The notes: generated from the letters alone by a model not told the origin. Counted from the first letter of the stretch, positions 1 through 9,974 are shown. The stretch is DNA of 64,000 nt from Corallococcus sp. EGB (GCF_019968905.1 NZ_CP079946.1:6545356-6609355); one strand, 5' to 3'. Numbers and translations are program-made.

Positions 1-369
1 GCTGAAGCCCGGCCCCAGGGCCTCCGTGTTGAAGCCCGGGAGGATCAGCGGCACGTTGCCGTCACCGCGGAAGGCGGAGCTCGCGTCCACCACCCACGCG
101 CCCGCGGCCTGCGCGGCCGGGGCCAGCGTGCGGGAGGCCTCCGCCGGCGTGGCCAGCAGCACGACGTGGAGGCCCCGGAAGGCGTCCGCCGAGGCGCGCT
201 CCACCTCCAGCGTGTCCTCGCCGTACTCCACCTCCAGGCCCTTGGAGCGCTCCGAACCGAAGGCCTGCACCTGCTCCACCGGCACGTCGCGCGCGTACAG
301 GTTCGCCAGCACCTCGCGGCCCACCACGCCCGTGGCGCCCACCACGCCAATCCGAAGGTTCTCTCTCAT
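1..369 (-). CDS. asd: Aspartate-semialdehyde dehydrogenase, N-terminal part (cut by window edge)
   Basis: Converts L-aspartyl-4-phosphate to aspartate semialdehyde, the branch point to lysine/diaminopimelate, threonine and methionine. Only the first 123 codons are in the window. The ATG at 369 opens with a Rossmann dinucleotide-binding segment (RIGVVGATGVVGREVL), followed by the family's ...VVLLATPAEASRTLAPAA... and VVDASSAFRGD...VPLILPGFN segments. The catalytic cysteine lies beyond the edge and cannot be checked. It is the last visible gene of a minus-strand run starting at uppS, 67 bases after tsaB, so co-transcription is likely but not proven. Identification is by family motifs; confidence is high. 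Confidence 0.9.
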   Translation of the reverse strand, partial: MRENLRIGVVGATGVVGREVLANLYARDVPVEQVQAFGSERSKGLEVEYGEDTLEVERASADAFRGLHVVLLATPAEASRTLAPAAQAAGAWVVDASSAFRGDGNVPLILPGFNTEALGPGFS

Positions 370-436
370 GCGGGGCTCCTTTACGTCAGCGCCCCCGCCC
401 GTGCGAGCACGACGAAGCGCCCTTGGGGCGGAGGCT

Positions 437-1180
437 TCAGTCTTCCTTCAGCCGCGCCGTGGGCGCCGGGCCCGGCAGCGGCGGGAACTTCGGATTGCGC
501 TCCGGCTCGGACGCGCGGACGTAGTGCGGCTCCAGGGCGAAGAGCGCCTCCTGCGAGTACGCCTCCGGCAGCCTCGCCAGCCGCCCCACCTCCACCGCGG
601 ACGGGAAGGCCGGGCCGGACAACAGCCGGTGCGGCGCGACGCCGTGCTTCTCCAGCGCGGGGCGGTAGTCCGCGAGCGCCGGGCCCAGCGCCACGGCCCG
701 CGGTTCGGCGGCCATGCGCTCGGCCACCTCCTCCGGCGGCATGGCCGTCTCCGGCGCCAGCGCCTCCACGACGTGGCCCACGCGGCGGTAGGCGCCCAGG
801 TAGAGGTCGTCCTTGCGCGCCACGGCGAGGCAGAACAGCGGCACGCCCTCCGGGCCCTCCAGCGCCACCGCCGCCAGGGACGACGCGCCAGCCACCTTGA
901 GGCCCGTGGCGTACGCCAGCGCCTTCACCGTGGCCAGGCCGATGCGCAGGCCGGTGAAGGAGCCCGGCCCCAGGCCCACGGCCAGCCCCTCCAGGTCCTG
1001 GAGCTTCAGCCCGTGGCGCTGGAGCAGCTCCCCGACGATGCCGGGGAGGACCTCGCTCTGCTTGTCCGGCGGAGGCACCACCACGTGCTCCACGGCGCGC
1101 ACGGCGTCCCCGTGGCGTTCCACCAGGGCAAGCGACAGCGTCAGCGTGGAGGTGTCCAGCGCGAGCAACACAGGCGACAT
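437..1180 (-). CDS. tsaB: tRNA threonylcarbamoyladenosine biosynthesis protein TsaB
   Basis: TsaB is the inactive-kinase-fold partner of TsaD; together with TsaE they transfer threonylcarbamoyl to A37 of ANN-decoding tRNAs. The 247-residue product has the ASKHA-type start LLALDTSTLTLSLAL and the diagnostic segment GLAVGLGPGSFTGLRIGLATVKALA at about residues 66-90. Length fits the family (about 220-250). The start codon at 1180 is preceded by a purine-rich GAAAGAAGGG run that directly abuts it. It lies 22 bases downstream of the rlpA-like gene in the same direction. Confidence 0.93.
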   Translation of the reverse strand: MSPVLLALDTSTLTLSLALVERHGDAVRAVEHVVVPPPDKQSEVLPGIVGELLQRHGLKLQDLEGLAVGLGPGSFTGLRIGLATVKALAYATGLKVAGASSLAAVALEGPEGVPLFCLAVARKDDLYLGAYRRVGHVVEALAPETAMPPEEVAERMAAEPRAVALGPALADYRPALEKHGVAPHRLLSGPAFPSAVEVGRLARLPEAYSQEALFALEPHYVRASEPERNPKFPPLPGPAPTARLKED

Positions 1181-1202
1181 CCCTTCTTTCGTTTCAAGGC
1201 AC

Positions 1203-1691
1203 TCAGGCCACGGCGGCCCAGAACTCCACCGGCACCTGCGACACGCGGTCGCTCCCGCACCGGTACAGCCGCACGCGCGCCAGGCCCTTGTCCAGCATGC
1301 CCAGCGCCTTCGCGGCGGCCTTCGACACGTCGATGATGCGGCCGTCCACGAAGGGGCCGCGGTCGTTGACGCGCACCTCCACCTGGCGGCCGTTCTCCAT
1401 GTTCATCACCTTCACGCACGATCCGAAGCGCTCCGTGCGGTGCGCGGCGGTGAAGGCGTTCTGGTTGAACTTCTCCCCGCTGGCGGTGCGCTGGCCGTGG
1501 AGGCCGGGGCCGTAGAAGGACGCGAGCCCCTCGCCCAGGTAGTTGCGCGGCATGTTCTTCCGGCGGGTGACCGGGGTGCCCTCGTCGCCGCCGGAGGCGG
1601 GCTCCGGCGGCTGGGGCTTCGCCGCGCGCGTCGCGCAGCCAGCGCACAATCCCATCCCCAGGAGCAGGAGCGCGGTCCGTCCTCGCATCAT
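1203..1691 (-). CDS. rlpA: RlpA-like double-psi beta-barrel lipoprotein
   Basis: Short RlpA-family protein (162 aa); characterised relatives are septal lytic transglycosylases acting on peptidoglycan strands lacking stem peptides. The N-terminus (RTALLLLGMGLCAGC) looks like a lipoprotein signal with acceptor cysteine at residue 19, though the lipobox is imperfect. The RlpA core runs from about residue 55 to the end: GLASFYGPGLHGQRTASGE, FTAAHRT..FGSCVKV, EVRVNDRGPF, IDVSKAAAKALGM. There is no C-terminal SPOR domain, unlike E. coli RlpA, so septal targeting by denuded glycan is not expected from sequence. Two adjacent ATGs (1691, 1688) are possible starts. It begins 8 bases after rseP ends. 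Lytic activity is inferred. Confidence 0.85.
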   Translation of the reverse strand: MMRGRTALLLLGMGLCAGCATRAAKPQPPEPASGGDEGTPVTRRKNMPRNYLGEGLASFYGPGLHGQRTASGEKFNQNAFTAAHRTERFGSCVKVMNMENGRQVEVRVNDRGPFVDGRIIDVSKAAAKALGMLDKGLARVRLYRCGSDRVSQVPVEFWAAVA

Positions 1692-1699
1692 CACCTCGG

Positions 1700-3334
1700 C
1701 TAGCGGGTCACGTCGTTGGTCACGGCCAGCAGCATGAGCAGGATGAGCAGCGCCAGGCCCACCATGTTCGCCACCTCGCGCACGCGCACGGGGATGGGGC
1801 GGCGGCGGATGCCCTCCCACGCCGCGGACAGGAGGTGGAAGCCGTCCAGCACCGGGATGGGCAGCAGGTTCATCACGCCCAGGTTGATGGAGATGATGGC
1901 CATCAGGTTGAGGAAGCTGTCCAGGCCCTGCTCGGCGCTCTTGGCGGCCAGCTGGTACATCATGATGGGGCCGCCAATCGTGCTGGGCGACACCTTGCCC
2001 ACGACCAGCCCGCCCAGCACCTGCACCATCTGCCCGACAATCTTCGGGACGATGAGCACGGCCTCCTTGAACGCGGCGGCCGGGCCCAGGTCGACGGTCA
2101 CCTTGTCCAACGGGGGCGTCACGTCCGCGGCGCTGTAGGACCACGGGCGCACGCCGAGCACCAGCGGCGTGCTGGTCTGCCCGAAGTCATCGCGCGTCTT
2201 GAGAGGGGCGAGCGCCAGCTTCTGCGTGCGCTCGCCCTGCGCCCCGCGCCACGTCAGCGTGAAGGGTTCGGCCTGGAGGCGGCTGAGCCACATGGTCAGC
2301 CGGGTGAAGGACTTCAGCGGCTGGCCGTTGATGGCCAGGATGCGGTCTCCGGCCTGGATGCCGGCGGCCTCCGCGGCGCTGCCGGCGGCCACGCTCGCCA
2401 CGTAGAGGTCCACGGGGTCCGCGCCCAGCGCCGCCACGCCTTCACCGGGCTGCCGCGGCAGGGTCACCTTGACCACCTCCGGCACCCGCCCCGTGACGCC
2501 GCCCACCGCCACGGGAGACAGGCGCTCGACGGTCAGCTCCAGGGGCGTGCCCTCCGCCACCTTGCCCACCTCGCGGTAGAGCGCGTCCTCGTCCTGCACG
2601 CTCACGCCGTTGACGGCCAGCACGCGGTCGAAGGTCTTGAGGCCCGCGGCGGCCGCGGCGGAGCCCTGGGGAACGCCCACCACCGTGGGCTGCGGGACGG
2701 GGCCCACGCCAATCATCCCCCGCTCGACGGTGTCCACCTGGGACACCTCCACGTTCTTCTCCGGCGTCACCTCCACCACGCGCGTCTTGCCGTCGCGCTC
2801 CACGGTGACGGGGATGGGGCGGTCGAACTTGCCGATGAACGCGTCGCGCATGTCCTCGAAGGTGCGCACCTGCTCGCCGTCCACGGACAGGATGCGGTCC
2901 CCGGGGCGGATGCCCGCGGCGGCGGCGGCCATGTCCGGCGTCACCGAGCCCACGCGCGTGGACAGCGCCTGCTGGGGGCCCAGGAAGACGAAGAAGTAGA
3001 CGAGGATGGGGAACAGCAGGTTGAAGGCCGGGCCCGCGAGGACAATCAGGCCGCGCTTCCAGGGCGGCTGCGCCAGGAAGCCGCGCGCGGCCTCCTCCGG
3101 CGGGAGCTCCTCGTGGGGCAGGTCGCCCGCCATCTTCACGAAGCCGCCCAGGGGCAGCAGCGCCACCTGGTACTCCGTCTCGCCCTTGGTGAAGCCGATG
3201 AGCTTGGGCCCGAAGCCGATGGAGAACTTGAGGACCTTCACCCCGCAGGCCTTGGCCACGAGGAAGTGGCCAAGCTCATGCACCGTGACGAGCACGCCCA
3301 AGAGGAGGATGAAGAACCCGAGGTTCTGGAGCAT
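1700..3334 (-). CDS. rseP: RIP metalloprotease RseP (site-2 protease) with three PDZ domains
   Basis: Intramembrane zinc protease that makes the second cut in anti-sigma factors and clears signal-peptide remnants. The start at 3334 (MLQNLGFFILLLGVLVTVHELGH) puts the HELGH zinc motif at residues 19-23 in the first membrane helix; an in-frame start further upstream would add an atypical hydrophilic stretch. A second membrane segment (RGLIVLAGPAFNLLFPILVYFFVF) follows near residue 100, and the LDG motif (NLLPIPVLDGFHLL) lies near the C-terminus. Between them are three PDZ-like modules, each with the G-x-G-D-x-I/V-L-x-(V/I)-(D/N)-G carboxylate-binding pattern or a close variant. E. coli RseP has two and about 450 residues; this one has 544. 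It is flanked by cdsA and rlpA. Confidence 0.93.
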   Translation of the reverse strand: MLQNLGFFILLLGVLVTVHELGHFLVAKACGVKVLKFSIGFGPKLIGFTKGETEYQVALLPLGGFVKMAGDLPHEELPPEEAARGFLAQPPWKRGLIVLAGPAFNLLFPILVYFFVFLGPQQALSTRVGSVTPDMAAAAAGIRPGDRILSVDGEQVRTFEDMRDAFIGKFDRPIPVTVERDGKTRVVEVTPEKNVEVSQVDTVERGMIGVGPVPQPTVVGVPQGSAAAAAGLKTFDRVLAVNGVSVQDEDALYREVGKVAEGTPLELTVERLSPVAVGGVTGRVPEVVKVTLPRQPGEGVAALGADPVDLYVASVAAGSAAEAAGIQAGDRILAINGQPLKSFTRLTMWLSRLQAEPFTLTWRGAQGERTQKLALAPLKTRDDFGQTSTPLVLGVRPWSYSAADVTPPLDKVTVDLGPAAAFKEAVLIVPKIVGQMVQVLGGLVVGKVSPSTIGGPIMMYQLAAKSAEQGLDSFLNLMAIISINLGVMNLLPIPVLDGFHLLSAAWEGIRRRPIPVRVREVANMVGLALLILLMLLAVTNDVTR

Positions 3335-3418
3335 GGGCAGAAGAGTAATCGCGCCCCCCGGGAGGGACAACGCACAACGCAAGGCGCAAGCCGGGCGAGC
3401 AGGCGCGATATCAGGCAC

Positions 3419-4249
3419 TTACGGCAGCAGGTGCCTCACGAACTGCACATAGACGAACACGAGCGGCGCGTTGAAGATGAGCGCGTCGATGCGATCCAGC
3501 ACGCCGCCGTGTCCGGGAATGAGCTTTCCGGAGTCCTTCACGCCGTAGGCGCGCTTGAGCATGGACTCGCAGAGGTCGCCCACGGGGCCCAGGAGGCCAC
3601 CGGCGATGCCCAGCAGCACACAGTCCCACACGGTGAAGATGGGGAAGAAGCCGAGCTTGGCGATGAACATGCCGAGCACGGAGCCCACCATGCCGCCGAA
3701 GAAGCCCTCCCACGTCTTGTTCGGGCTCACCGCCGGGTAGAGCTTGTGCTTCCCGAGGAAGCGGCCGGCGAAGTACGCCAGCGTGTCGTTGGCCCAGGTG
3801 ATGGTGAGCGCGCAGATGACCCACGCGTGCCCTTCCCCCGGCAACAGGCGCAGCGCGGACAGCGCGGTGAGGCCGATGGAGCCGTAGAGGAAGCCCGTGA
3901 CGAGGTGCGCGGCCCGGGTGGGCGCCTCCGCGAGCGAGCCCCGGAACAGGTTGTAGATCCACGCGAAGAAGAAGAAGACGGACGTGACCCAGAAGGCCGT
4001 CTCGCCCGTGCGCGCGGCGTCCCTCAGGGGGAGCAGCGGCATGACGAAGGCGGCGGCCATGCCCACCCAGGCGGCGGCGCCCAGGCGCTTCTGCGTGATG
4101 AGGTAGTACTCGCCGGCGCAGACCGCGGCGGCACCCGCCAGGAGGATGGCGCTGTAGTACCCGCCCAGGAACAGGAGCAGGAGCACCAGCGGCAGGAGGG
4201 TGACGCCTGTGACAACGCGGATGAGGAGGTTCTTGTTCTTCTCGTTCAC
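3419..4249 (-). CDS. cdsA: Phosphatidate cytidylyltransferase
   Basis: Makes CDP-diacylglycerol from CTP and phosphatidate for phospholipid synthesis at the inner membrane. The 276-residue protein is nearly all membrane segments and ends with a complete CDP-alcohol synthase signature (SMLKRAYGVKDSGKLIPGHG followed by GVLDRID). The start at 4249 overlaps the uppS stop by four bases (ATGA), indicating translational coupling. uppS-cdsA-rseP is a common bacterial gene order. It is 85 bases from the rseP start. Confidence 0.96.
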   Translation of the reverse strand: MNEKNKNLLIRVVTGVTLLPLVLLLLFLGGYYSAILLAGAAAVCAGEYYLITQKRLGAAAWVGMAAAFVMPLLPLRDAARTGETAFWVTSVFFFFAWIYNLFRGSLAEAPTRAAHLVTGFLYGSIGLTALSALRLLPGEGHAWVICALTITWANDTLAYFAGRFLGKHKLYPAVSPNKTWEGFFGGMVGSVLGMFIAKLGFFPIFTVWDCVLLGIAGGLLGPVGDLCESMLKRAYGVKDSGKLIPGHGGVLDRIDALIFNAPLVFVYVQFVRHLLP

Positions 4250-5040
4250 GCCTTGGCCCGCTGGGGGGTGTCGTCCCGGTTGACCTGGGCGGACGTCAGC
4301 CCGAAGCGCCTCTCGCGGCCCTGGTACTGCGACAGGCAGCGCAGGAACTCTTCGGTGCGGAAGTCAGGCCACAGGGCGTCGGTGAAGCACAGCTCGGCGT
4401 ACGCCAGTTGCCAGAGCAGGAAGTTGGAGATGCGCTGCTCACCGCTGGTGCGCACGATGAGGTCCACCGGCGGCAGCCCGGCGGTCCACAGCCGCGACTC
4501 CAGGTCGTCGGCGTCCAGGCGCGCGGGGTCCAGCTCACCGCGGGCGGCGGCCTGGGCCAGCTCTCGCGCGGCGCGCAGCAGCTCCTCGCGGCCTCCGTAG
4601 GAGAGCGCCAGGGTGAGCACCATGCCCGTGTTGTGGGCGGAGTCGGCCCTGAGGCGCTCCAGGGGCTCGCGGACGAAGCGCGGGAGCTTGTCCACCTCGC
4701 CAATGGCGTTGAGGCGGATGCCGTTGTCGAGGATCTCCGCGCGCTCGGACTCCAGGTACTCGCGCAGGAGGTCCATCAGGCCGGCGACCTCCTCCGCCGG
4801 GCGGGCCCAGTTCTGGGAGGAGAAGGCGTAGAGGGTGAGGGCCTGGACGCCCAGGCGGCGGGCGGTGCGGGTGACCTCGCGCACGCTCACGCTGCCCTCG
4901 CGGTGGCCCTCCAGCCGGGGCTGGCCGCGCAGCTCCGCCCAGCGGCCGTTGCCGTCCATGATGATGCCCACGTGGCGCGGGAGCGGCCGGGCCTTGACCT
5001 GGACCTCGAGAGCGGTGGGCAACACGGTGGGGCGATCCAT
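4246..5040 (-). CDS. uppS: Isoprenyl transferase (undecaprenyl pyrophosphate synthase)
   Basis: cis-prenyltransferase making the C55 lipid carrier precursor for peptidoglycan and O-antigen synthesis. The product contains PRHVGIIMDGNGRWA near the N-terminus and the C-terminal family block IVRTSGEQRISNFLLWQLAY with CFTDALWPDF. The ATG at 5040 gives 264 residues, typical of the family; an in-frame ATG at 5145 would add 35 residues (MNRSPPAGDHPTAQGDR...) without recognisable homology. First gene of the minus-strand envelope operon, divergent from the gene at 5179. Confidence 0.95.
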   Translation of the reverse strand: MDRPTVLPTALEVQVKARPLPRHVGIIMDGNGRWAELRGQPRLEGHREGSVSVREVTRTARRLGVQALTLYAFSSQNWARPAEEVAGLMDLLREYLESERAEILDNGIRLNAIGEVDKLPRFVREPLERLRADSAHNTGMVLTLALSYGGREELLRAARELAQAAARGELDPARLDADDLESRLWTAGLPPVDLIVRTSGEQRISNFLLWQLAYAELCFTDALWPDFRTEEFLRCLSQYQGRERRFGLTSAQVNRDDTPQRAKA

Positions 5041-5178
5041 GAAGCCGCGCACCCTAGCGGCGGCTTCGCGTCGCGTCCACGGGCGCGTGGCCGCCCGGTC
5101 CCCCTGGGCTGTTGGATGGTCGCCTGCCGGGGGGGAACGGTTCATGAGGGGACAGGAGACCAGCTAGAGTGGGTTTCC

Positions 5179-6021
5179 ATGAAAACTCTTCATGCCCTCC
5201 CCTCCTTCCGGCTGCTCGGCGGGCTGCTCGGCTTCTGGGTGTTCGGGACGGGACCGGCCTTCGGACAGGTGGCGGGGACGGAGACGGCGGCGTCCCGGCC
5301 CTCGGGGACGTACTTCGACGCGGCGATGACCGAGGCGGCCCGGCTCTACGAGGACCTGGAGTCGGAGCAGGCGCTCGCCGCGGTGACCCGGGCGCGGCGG
5401 CTGGCCCGGTCCGACGAGGAGCGCAGCGCGGCGGCCATCTACGAGGGCGTCATCCTGGCGGACCTGGGGCGCCGCGACGAGGCGCTGGCGTCGTTCCGGG
5501 CGGGGCTGGCGCTGGCGCCGGAGGCGAAGCTGCCGGCGAAGGTGTCTCCCAAGGTGGAGGGGGACTTCGAGTCGGTGCGGCAGGCGGTGCGGCAGGAGCG
5601 CGCGGCGCTGGCGCGGCCCGCTCCGGCGGATGCGCCCGTCCAGGCGCCGGTGGAGGCCCCGCGCACGGCCGCGCCGCCCACGGTCGTGACGGCCGCTCCG
5701 CCTTCACCCGGGGTGGACTTGAGGGCGGATGCTCGTGAGCGCGGGGTGCGCCGGGTGCCGACGGTGTCGTGGGTGCTCTTGGGGACGGGGGTGCTGGCCG
5801 GCGGCGTCGGCACCGTGTTCGGGCTCCAGTCGCGAGGGAATGTGAGCTCGGCGCGCGAGGCGGAGCTGTCCTCCCCCGACGTGAGCAGCCACCTGGACGA
5901 TGCGCGCGGCCAGGCGGTCGTGGCCAACGTCCTCTTCGGCACCGCGGCGGCGGCGGCGGTGGGTGCCATCACCACGTACTTCCTGGGCGGTGGGTCCACG
6001 GCCGCGGAGGGAACGCCATGA
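5179..6021 (+). CDS. Secreted TPR-like protein with C-terminal hydrophobic hairpin
   Basis: 280 residues; function unknown. A signal-peptide-like N-terminus (residues 1-29, ending ...GPAFGQ) is followed by an alpha-helical region at about 45-140 with alternating Ala/Leu/Arg spacing typical of one or two TPR units. Then comes an Ala/Pro/Val-rich linker (about 143-182) and two glycine/alanine-rich hydrophobic segments near 197-217 and 247-270. The pattern resembles the many TPR-linker-membrane-hairpin proteins of myxobacteria, but I cannot assign a role. Its stop overlaps the next start (ATGA), so it is probably translated with the MopE/RCC1 lipoprotein and may act with it at the envelope. Confidence 0.75.
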   Translation: MKTLHALPSFRLLGGLLGFWVFGTGPAFGQVAGTETAASRPSGTYFDAAMTEAARLYEDLESEQALAAVTRARRLARSDEERSAAAIYEGVILADLGRRDEALASFRAGLALAPEAKLPAKVSPKVEGDFESVRQAVRQERAALARPAPADAPVQAPVEAPRTAAPPTVVTAAPPSPGVDLRADARERGVRRVPTVSWVLLGTGVLAGGVGTVFGLQSRGNVSSAREAELSSPDVSSHLDDARGQAVVANVLFGTAAAAAVGAITTYFLGGGSTAAEGTP

Positions 6022-8021
6022 GGGCCGGGCTCGCGTGGACGCTGGGGCTGCTGTTGCTGTGCGGCTGCACCGTGCCGGGTGACGACGAGGTCCTCCTGCG
6101 GAGGTTCTGTTCGAACACCGGACGGGACTTCCAGGACGCGACGCTCCGGCTGACGGATCCGGCGGCGTGCGACCGGGGCATGGAGGTGGAGGTCCGGAGC
6201 GGGACCTTCCGCCCCGGGTGCGTCCAGGTCTCGCTCCAGGGTGGAGACAAGCGGCGGATTGCCGCCACCCAGTTGTCGGGGCCCACGCAGGTCACTCCGG
6301 AGCAACCGCGCGGCCTGCGCGTCCTGCTCTCAGAGGCGCAGGGGACCACGTTCTGGCTCCTGGCGGAGGCCTTCGCGAGCAATGCCTGCGACGGTGCTCC
6401 CACCACGAAGGTCCTGCGCTTCGTCGACCTCCCCCAGGCCAGGGTGCACCGCGTCCAGCTCGACGTGTCCCAGAGTGACGAGGACGGAGATGGCTACCCG
6501 TCCATCGCCACGGGGGGGACGGACTGCGACGACACGAACGCGGACATCCATCCGGGCGCCACCGAGTTGTGCGACGGCGTGGACAACAACTGCGTGGACG
6601 GCGAGGCGGACGCCCCGGGCATGCGGACGTGGTACGTGGACCGGGACGGGGATGGCTACGGCGAAGCCGTGATGGCGTGCGTGGAGCCCGCGGAGCGGTT
6701 GGCGGACCAGGGCGGCGACTGCGACGATCAGGACGCCTCCGTCCATCCCGGACAGAGCGAGTTCCGGTGCGACGGCCGCGACGACAACTGCGATGGCGCG
6801 AAGGATGAAGACCTGCCCATCCAGGACTGGTACCGGGACGCGGATGGAGACGGCTATGGAGACGTGACCCAGGCCGTCTCGGGTTGCGCACCGCCGCCGG
6901 GCCATGTGGCCATCGCCACGGATTGCGATGACACCCGCGCGGACATCCATCCCGGGCTCCCTGAAACCCGGGACCTCAGGGACAACAACTGCAACGGCGC
7001 CATCGACGAGTGGCTCACCCCAGGCCCGCGCATGGCCGCCACGCAGCGAACCAACCTCGCCCTGACGCCCTCGGGAACGGTCTGGGGATGGGGGAGCAGC
7101 GTCTACCAGCTCCAGGGAGACCGCGCCGACTACACCCATCCCGGCCGGATCCACGAATCCATGCTCAGCCACGTCTCCGCGCTTGCCACCGGCCTGATTC
7201 ATGCGTTGGCCCTGATGCAAGACGGGACGGTCATGGCGTGGGGAGACAACCTTTACGGACAACTGGGGCTGGGAAACAGGGCTCCGCCCGTCTCGTCACC
7301 CCAACAGGTCCCCGGCCTCACCAATGTCGTCGCAGTGGCCGCTGGAGAGTTCCATTCCCTGGCGCTCACGCGCGATGGCACCGTGTGGGCCTGGGGCAGG
7401 AACGATTCGGGGCAGCTGGGTGACGGGACTCGGGACCTGCGAGTGGCTCCGGTCAGGGTCCCGGGTTTGACAGGCGTCATGGCCCTCGCCGCGACGAGTG
7501 ACAGGTCGCTTGCCCTGAGAGCCGATGGCACGGTCTGGCGGCTCGACAGCCCAGCCATCGGGGCCCTCCCCTCGAGGGTTCCCGGGCTGACGGGCGTCGC
7601 GGCAATCGCAGCAACCGCCTCGTCTGACCTGGCCTTGAAGGCGGATGGAACGCTCTGGGCATGGGGAAGGGACCTCACCAAGGCCCCACCCCAACAGCTC
7701 ACGGGCATCGCCACCGTGGTGACCCTCGCGACTGGCGGCGACCATGCGCTCGCGCTCAAGCAGGACGGAACGGTCTGGGCATGGGGTGCCAACTCCAGCG
7801 GCCAGCTTGGAGACGGGACCACCACGGAACGCAAGCAGCCGGTACAGCTCCCCGGACTGACCGACGTCGCCTCCCTGGCCGCGGGCAGTGAGCATTCCCT
7901 GGCCGTGAAGAAGGACGGCAGCGTCTGGGGTTGGGGTTTCAACGCCGATGGGCTGATCGACGATTCGTCGATGGATGTCCTTGCCCCCAAGCAGATCACA
8001 GGTCCGGGGGCTTTGAACTGA
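6018..8021 (+). CDS. Lipoprotein with MopE-type metal-binding repeats and a seven-repeat RCC1 propeller
   Basis: 667 residues. The signal LGLLLLCGC gives a lipoprotein cysteine at residue 17. After an N-terminal region of about 140 residues come three repeats of the type DGDGY...DCDD.(N/D/R)A.(I/V)HPG...(D)NNC.G at about 155-335, the MopE/thrombospondin-3-like putative metal-binding motif. From about 340 to the end there are seven RCC1-like repeats marked by DGTVWAWG variants, enough for one closed seven-bladed beta-propeller. The fourth blade is degenerate (DGTVWRLD) and lacks the usual glycine-rich strand. The RCC1 part shows more A/T-ending codons than its neighbours. Likely a surface or periplasmic binding protein; the ligand is unknown. 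Confidence 0.82.
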   Translation: MRAGLAWTLGLLLLCGCTVPGDDEVLLRRFCSNTGRDFQDATLRLTDPAACDRGMEVEVRSGTFRPGCVQVSLQGGDKRRIAATQLSGPTQVTPEQPRGLRVLLSEAQGTTFWLLAEAFASNACDGAPTTKVLRFVDLPQARVHRVQLDVSQSDEDGDGYPSIATGGTDCDDTNADIHPGATELCDGVDNNCVDGEADAPGMRTWYVDRDGDGYGEAVMACVEPAERLADQGGDCDDQDASVHPGQSEFRCDGRDDNCDGAKDEDLPIQDWYRDADGDGYGDVTQAVSGCAPPPGHVAIATDCDDTRADIHPGLPETRDLRDNNCNGAIDEWLTPGPRMAATQRTNLALTPSGTVWGWGSSVYQLQGDRADYTHPGRIHESMLSHVSALATGLIHALALMQDGTVMAWGDNLYGQLGLGNRAPPVSSPQQVPGLTNVVAVAAGEFHSLALTRDGTVWAWGRNDSGQLGDGTRDLRVAPVRVPGLTGVMALAATSDRSLALRADGTVWRLDSPAIGALPSRVPGLTGVAAIAATASSDLALKADGTLWAWGRDLTKAPPQQLTGIATVVTLATGGDHALALKQDGTVWAWGANSSGQLGDGTTTERKQPVQLPGLTDVASLAAGSEHSLAVKKDGSVWGWGFNADGLIDDSSMDVLAPKQITGPGALN

Positions 8022-8041
8022 CGCCTCCTCGGACCCGCGTG

Positions 8042-9856
8042 TCACTCCGCCGCGAGGTTGAGCTTGAAGACGTTGTCCTGCCCCGCCTTCACCTCGAAGG
8101 CGCGGGTCACGTCCTTGCCCAGGTCCTTGTTCACGACGCGCACCTGATGTGAGCCCTCCGTCACATCCACGGCGGCGAAGGGCGTCTGTCCCAGGCTCTT
8201 GCCGTCCAGGTACACCGTGCCGAACGGACGGACGCGGAACTCCACCTTTCCCTTGGGCAGCTCGCGGCGAGTCTGAGGAGGCGGTCGGCGAACGGGCGGC
8301 GTGCTCGTGTGGGTCGTCGCGGGCTTCACGGCGACCGTGGACGGAGGTGTCGGCGTCACAGGCGGAGCCACCTCCTCGGGCTTCACCTCGATCTCAGCCA
8401 CCGGCGTGCCGCTGTCCACGGAGGCGAGGGGCTCTGGCTCCACGCGCGGCTCAGGCACGGCCGGCGTCACCTTCGGCTCCGGCGGCTTCACGGGTGCGTC
8501 GTCCTTCCGGACCAGCGGAGCGGGCGCCATCACCGGAGCGGCCTTCTCCCCGCGCCCCATCAGCGCCAGTCCACCCAGGATCCCCACCACGCTCACCGCC
8601 ACCGCCGCTCCCACCCACTTCCGCCGGGGCGCCCCCGCCCCGTCAACCGGCGCTGGCGGCGCGGCAGCGGGAGGCTTCTGAACGCGCGGAGCCCGCGACG
8701 CGGAGGCCTCCGGCAGGAGGCTCCCCGCGGACGGTGTCGCGGGGTCCGTCGCCGCGTCGAACCGGCTCGACGGCATGTCCGCGCTGGGCGCCGTCACCGA
8801 GGGCACGTCCATGGACGCTCGCGAGGGCAACGGCGCCCACGCCGTGCCCGCCCGGCCCGGCATGGGCGTCGTCGCGGCCTCCGCCGCACGGGCCGCCGCA
8901 TCCCGCCCCTTCGCGGGCGTAGGCGCGGCGGGCGCACCCTCCACGCCCTCCATCACCTGCGCCACCAGCCGCGCAATCTGGTACGCGCCCACCGGCTCGC
9001 CCAGCGACAGCACGAAGCGCTCCAGGTCCGCCTGGAACGCGCGGCAGTCCGGGTAGCGCTGCTCCCGGTCCTTCGCGAGCGCCTTCTCCAGGATGCGCTG
9101 CATCGCCTCCGGCAGGTCCGGCCGGCGCGTCACCGCGGGCACGAACGGCTCGAAGAGGATGGCCTGCATCATGCTCACGTCCGTCGTCGCCTCGAACGGG
9201 CGCCTCCCGGTGAGCAGCTCGTAGAGCACGATGCCCAGCGCGTACACGTCCACGCGCCCATCCATGGCCCTCGCCTGGAGCTGCTCCGGCGGCATGTACG
9301 CCACCTTGCCCTTCACCACCCCCGTCGCCGTGCGGTGCCCCTGCCCCGCCACCTTCGCGATGCCGAAGTCCACCACCTTCACCGCGCCCTGCCGCGACAC
9401 CAGCACGTTCTCCGGACTGATGTCCCGGTGCACCAGCCCCAGCGGCGCCCCCGTCTCCGGGTCCGCCAGCTCGTGCGCGAACGCGAGCCCCTCCGCCGCG
9501 GCGGCCACCATCTTCGCGCACACGCCCGGGGGCAGCGGCTGCTTCAGCTCCAGGGAGCGCTTGATGAGCCGGCGCAGCGTGGGCCCGTCGATGTACTCCA
9601 TCGCCAGGAAGTAGCTGCCGTCCACCTCGCCGAAGTCGAAGATCTGCACCACGTTCGGGTGGTCCAGCCGGGCGGCCAGCTGCGCCTCGCCCAGGAACAT
9701 CTCAACGAACGCCTCGTCCTCCGCCAGGTGCGGCAGGATGCGCTTGAGCACCAGCGTCTTCTCGAAGCCGCGCGGCCCCGCCGCCTTCGCGAGGAACACC
9801 TCCGCCATGCCACCCGTGGCGAGCTTCCGCATCAGCTGGTACTTCCCCAATTGCAT
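8042..9856 (-). CDS. Serine/threonine protein kinase with transmembrane segment and C-terminal PEGA domain
   Basis: Hanks-type kinase, 604 residues. Kinase domain about 1-270: glycine loop [13 protein letters not shown], catalytic lysine in [26 protein letters not shown] and YMPPEQ, so all catalytic elements are present. A long Ala/Pro-rich linker precedes a membrane helix ([22 protein letters not shown], about residue 415-435). A Pro/Glu/Thr-rich periplasmic stalk then leads to a PEGA-like domain at the end ([20 protein letters not shown]). This cytoplasmic kinase-TM-external PEGA layout is common among myxobacterial kinases. Divergent from the kinase at 9985; convergent with the lipoprotein at 8021. 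Substrate unknown. Confidence 0.92.
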   Translation of the reverse strand: MQLGKYQLMRKLATGGMAEVFLAKAAGPRGFEKTLVLKRILPHLAEDEAFVEMFLGEAQLAARLDHPNVVQIFDFGEVDGSYFLAMEYIDGPTLRRLIKRSLELKQPLPPGVCAKMVAAAAEGLAFAHELADPETGAPLGLVHRDISPENVLVSRQGAVKVVDFGIAKVAGQGHRTATGVVKGKVAYMPPEQLQARAMDGRVDVYALGIVLYELLTGRRPFEATTDVSMMQAILFEPFVPAVTRRPDLPEAMQRILEKALAKDREQRYPDCRAFQADLERFVLSLGEPVGAYQIARLVAQVMEGVEGAPAAPTPAKGRDAAARAAEAATTPMPGRAGTAWAPLPSRASMDVPSVTAPSADMPSSRFDAATDPATPSAGSLLPEASASRAPRVQKPPAAAPPAPVDGAGAPRRKWVGAAVAVSVVGILGGLALMGRGEKAAPVMAPAPLVRKDDAPVKPPEPKVTPAVPEPRVEPEPLASVDSGTPVAEIEVKPEEVAPPVTPTPPSTVAVKPATTHTSTPPVRRPPPQTRRELPKGKVEFRVRPFGTVYLDGKSLGQTPFAAVDVTEGSHQVRVVNKDLGKDVTRAFEVKAGQDNVFKLNLAAE

Positions 9857-9944
9857 GGACAGTGAGCTTTCCCACGGTTCAACGGAAAAGTGAAACCCTC
9901 CGCACGAGCGAGCGTTCGGTGGCGCGGGCCCGCCTCCAGGACGT

Positions 9945-9974
9945 TTGACCCTGACGCGACGTGCTCCGTAGGAT
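9945..9974 (+). promoter_or_regulatory. Predicted sigma-A type promoter of the second kinase gene
   Basis: TTGACC (9945-9950), an 18-base spacer and TAGGAT (9969-9974). Transcription would begin around 9980-9982, only a few bases before the ATG at 9985, predicting a nearly leaderless mRNA. Pattern match only. Confidence 0.4.

Noticed and set aside
26-1336. Plus-strand open frame of about 430 codons at the window start
   Set aside because: Antisense to asd and tsaB, Arg/Ala-rich, no ribosome-binding site.
1835-4600. Plus-strand open frame of about 920 codons
   Set aside because: Antisense to rseP, cdsA and uppS; His/Arg/Gln-rich composition and no motif.
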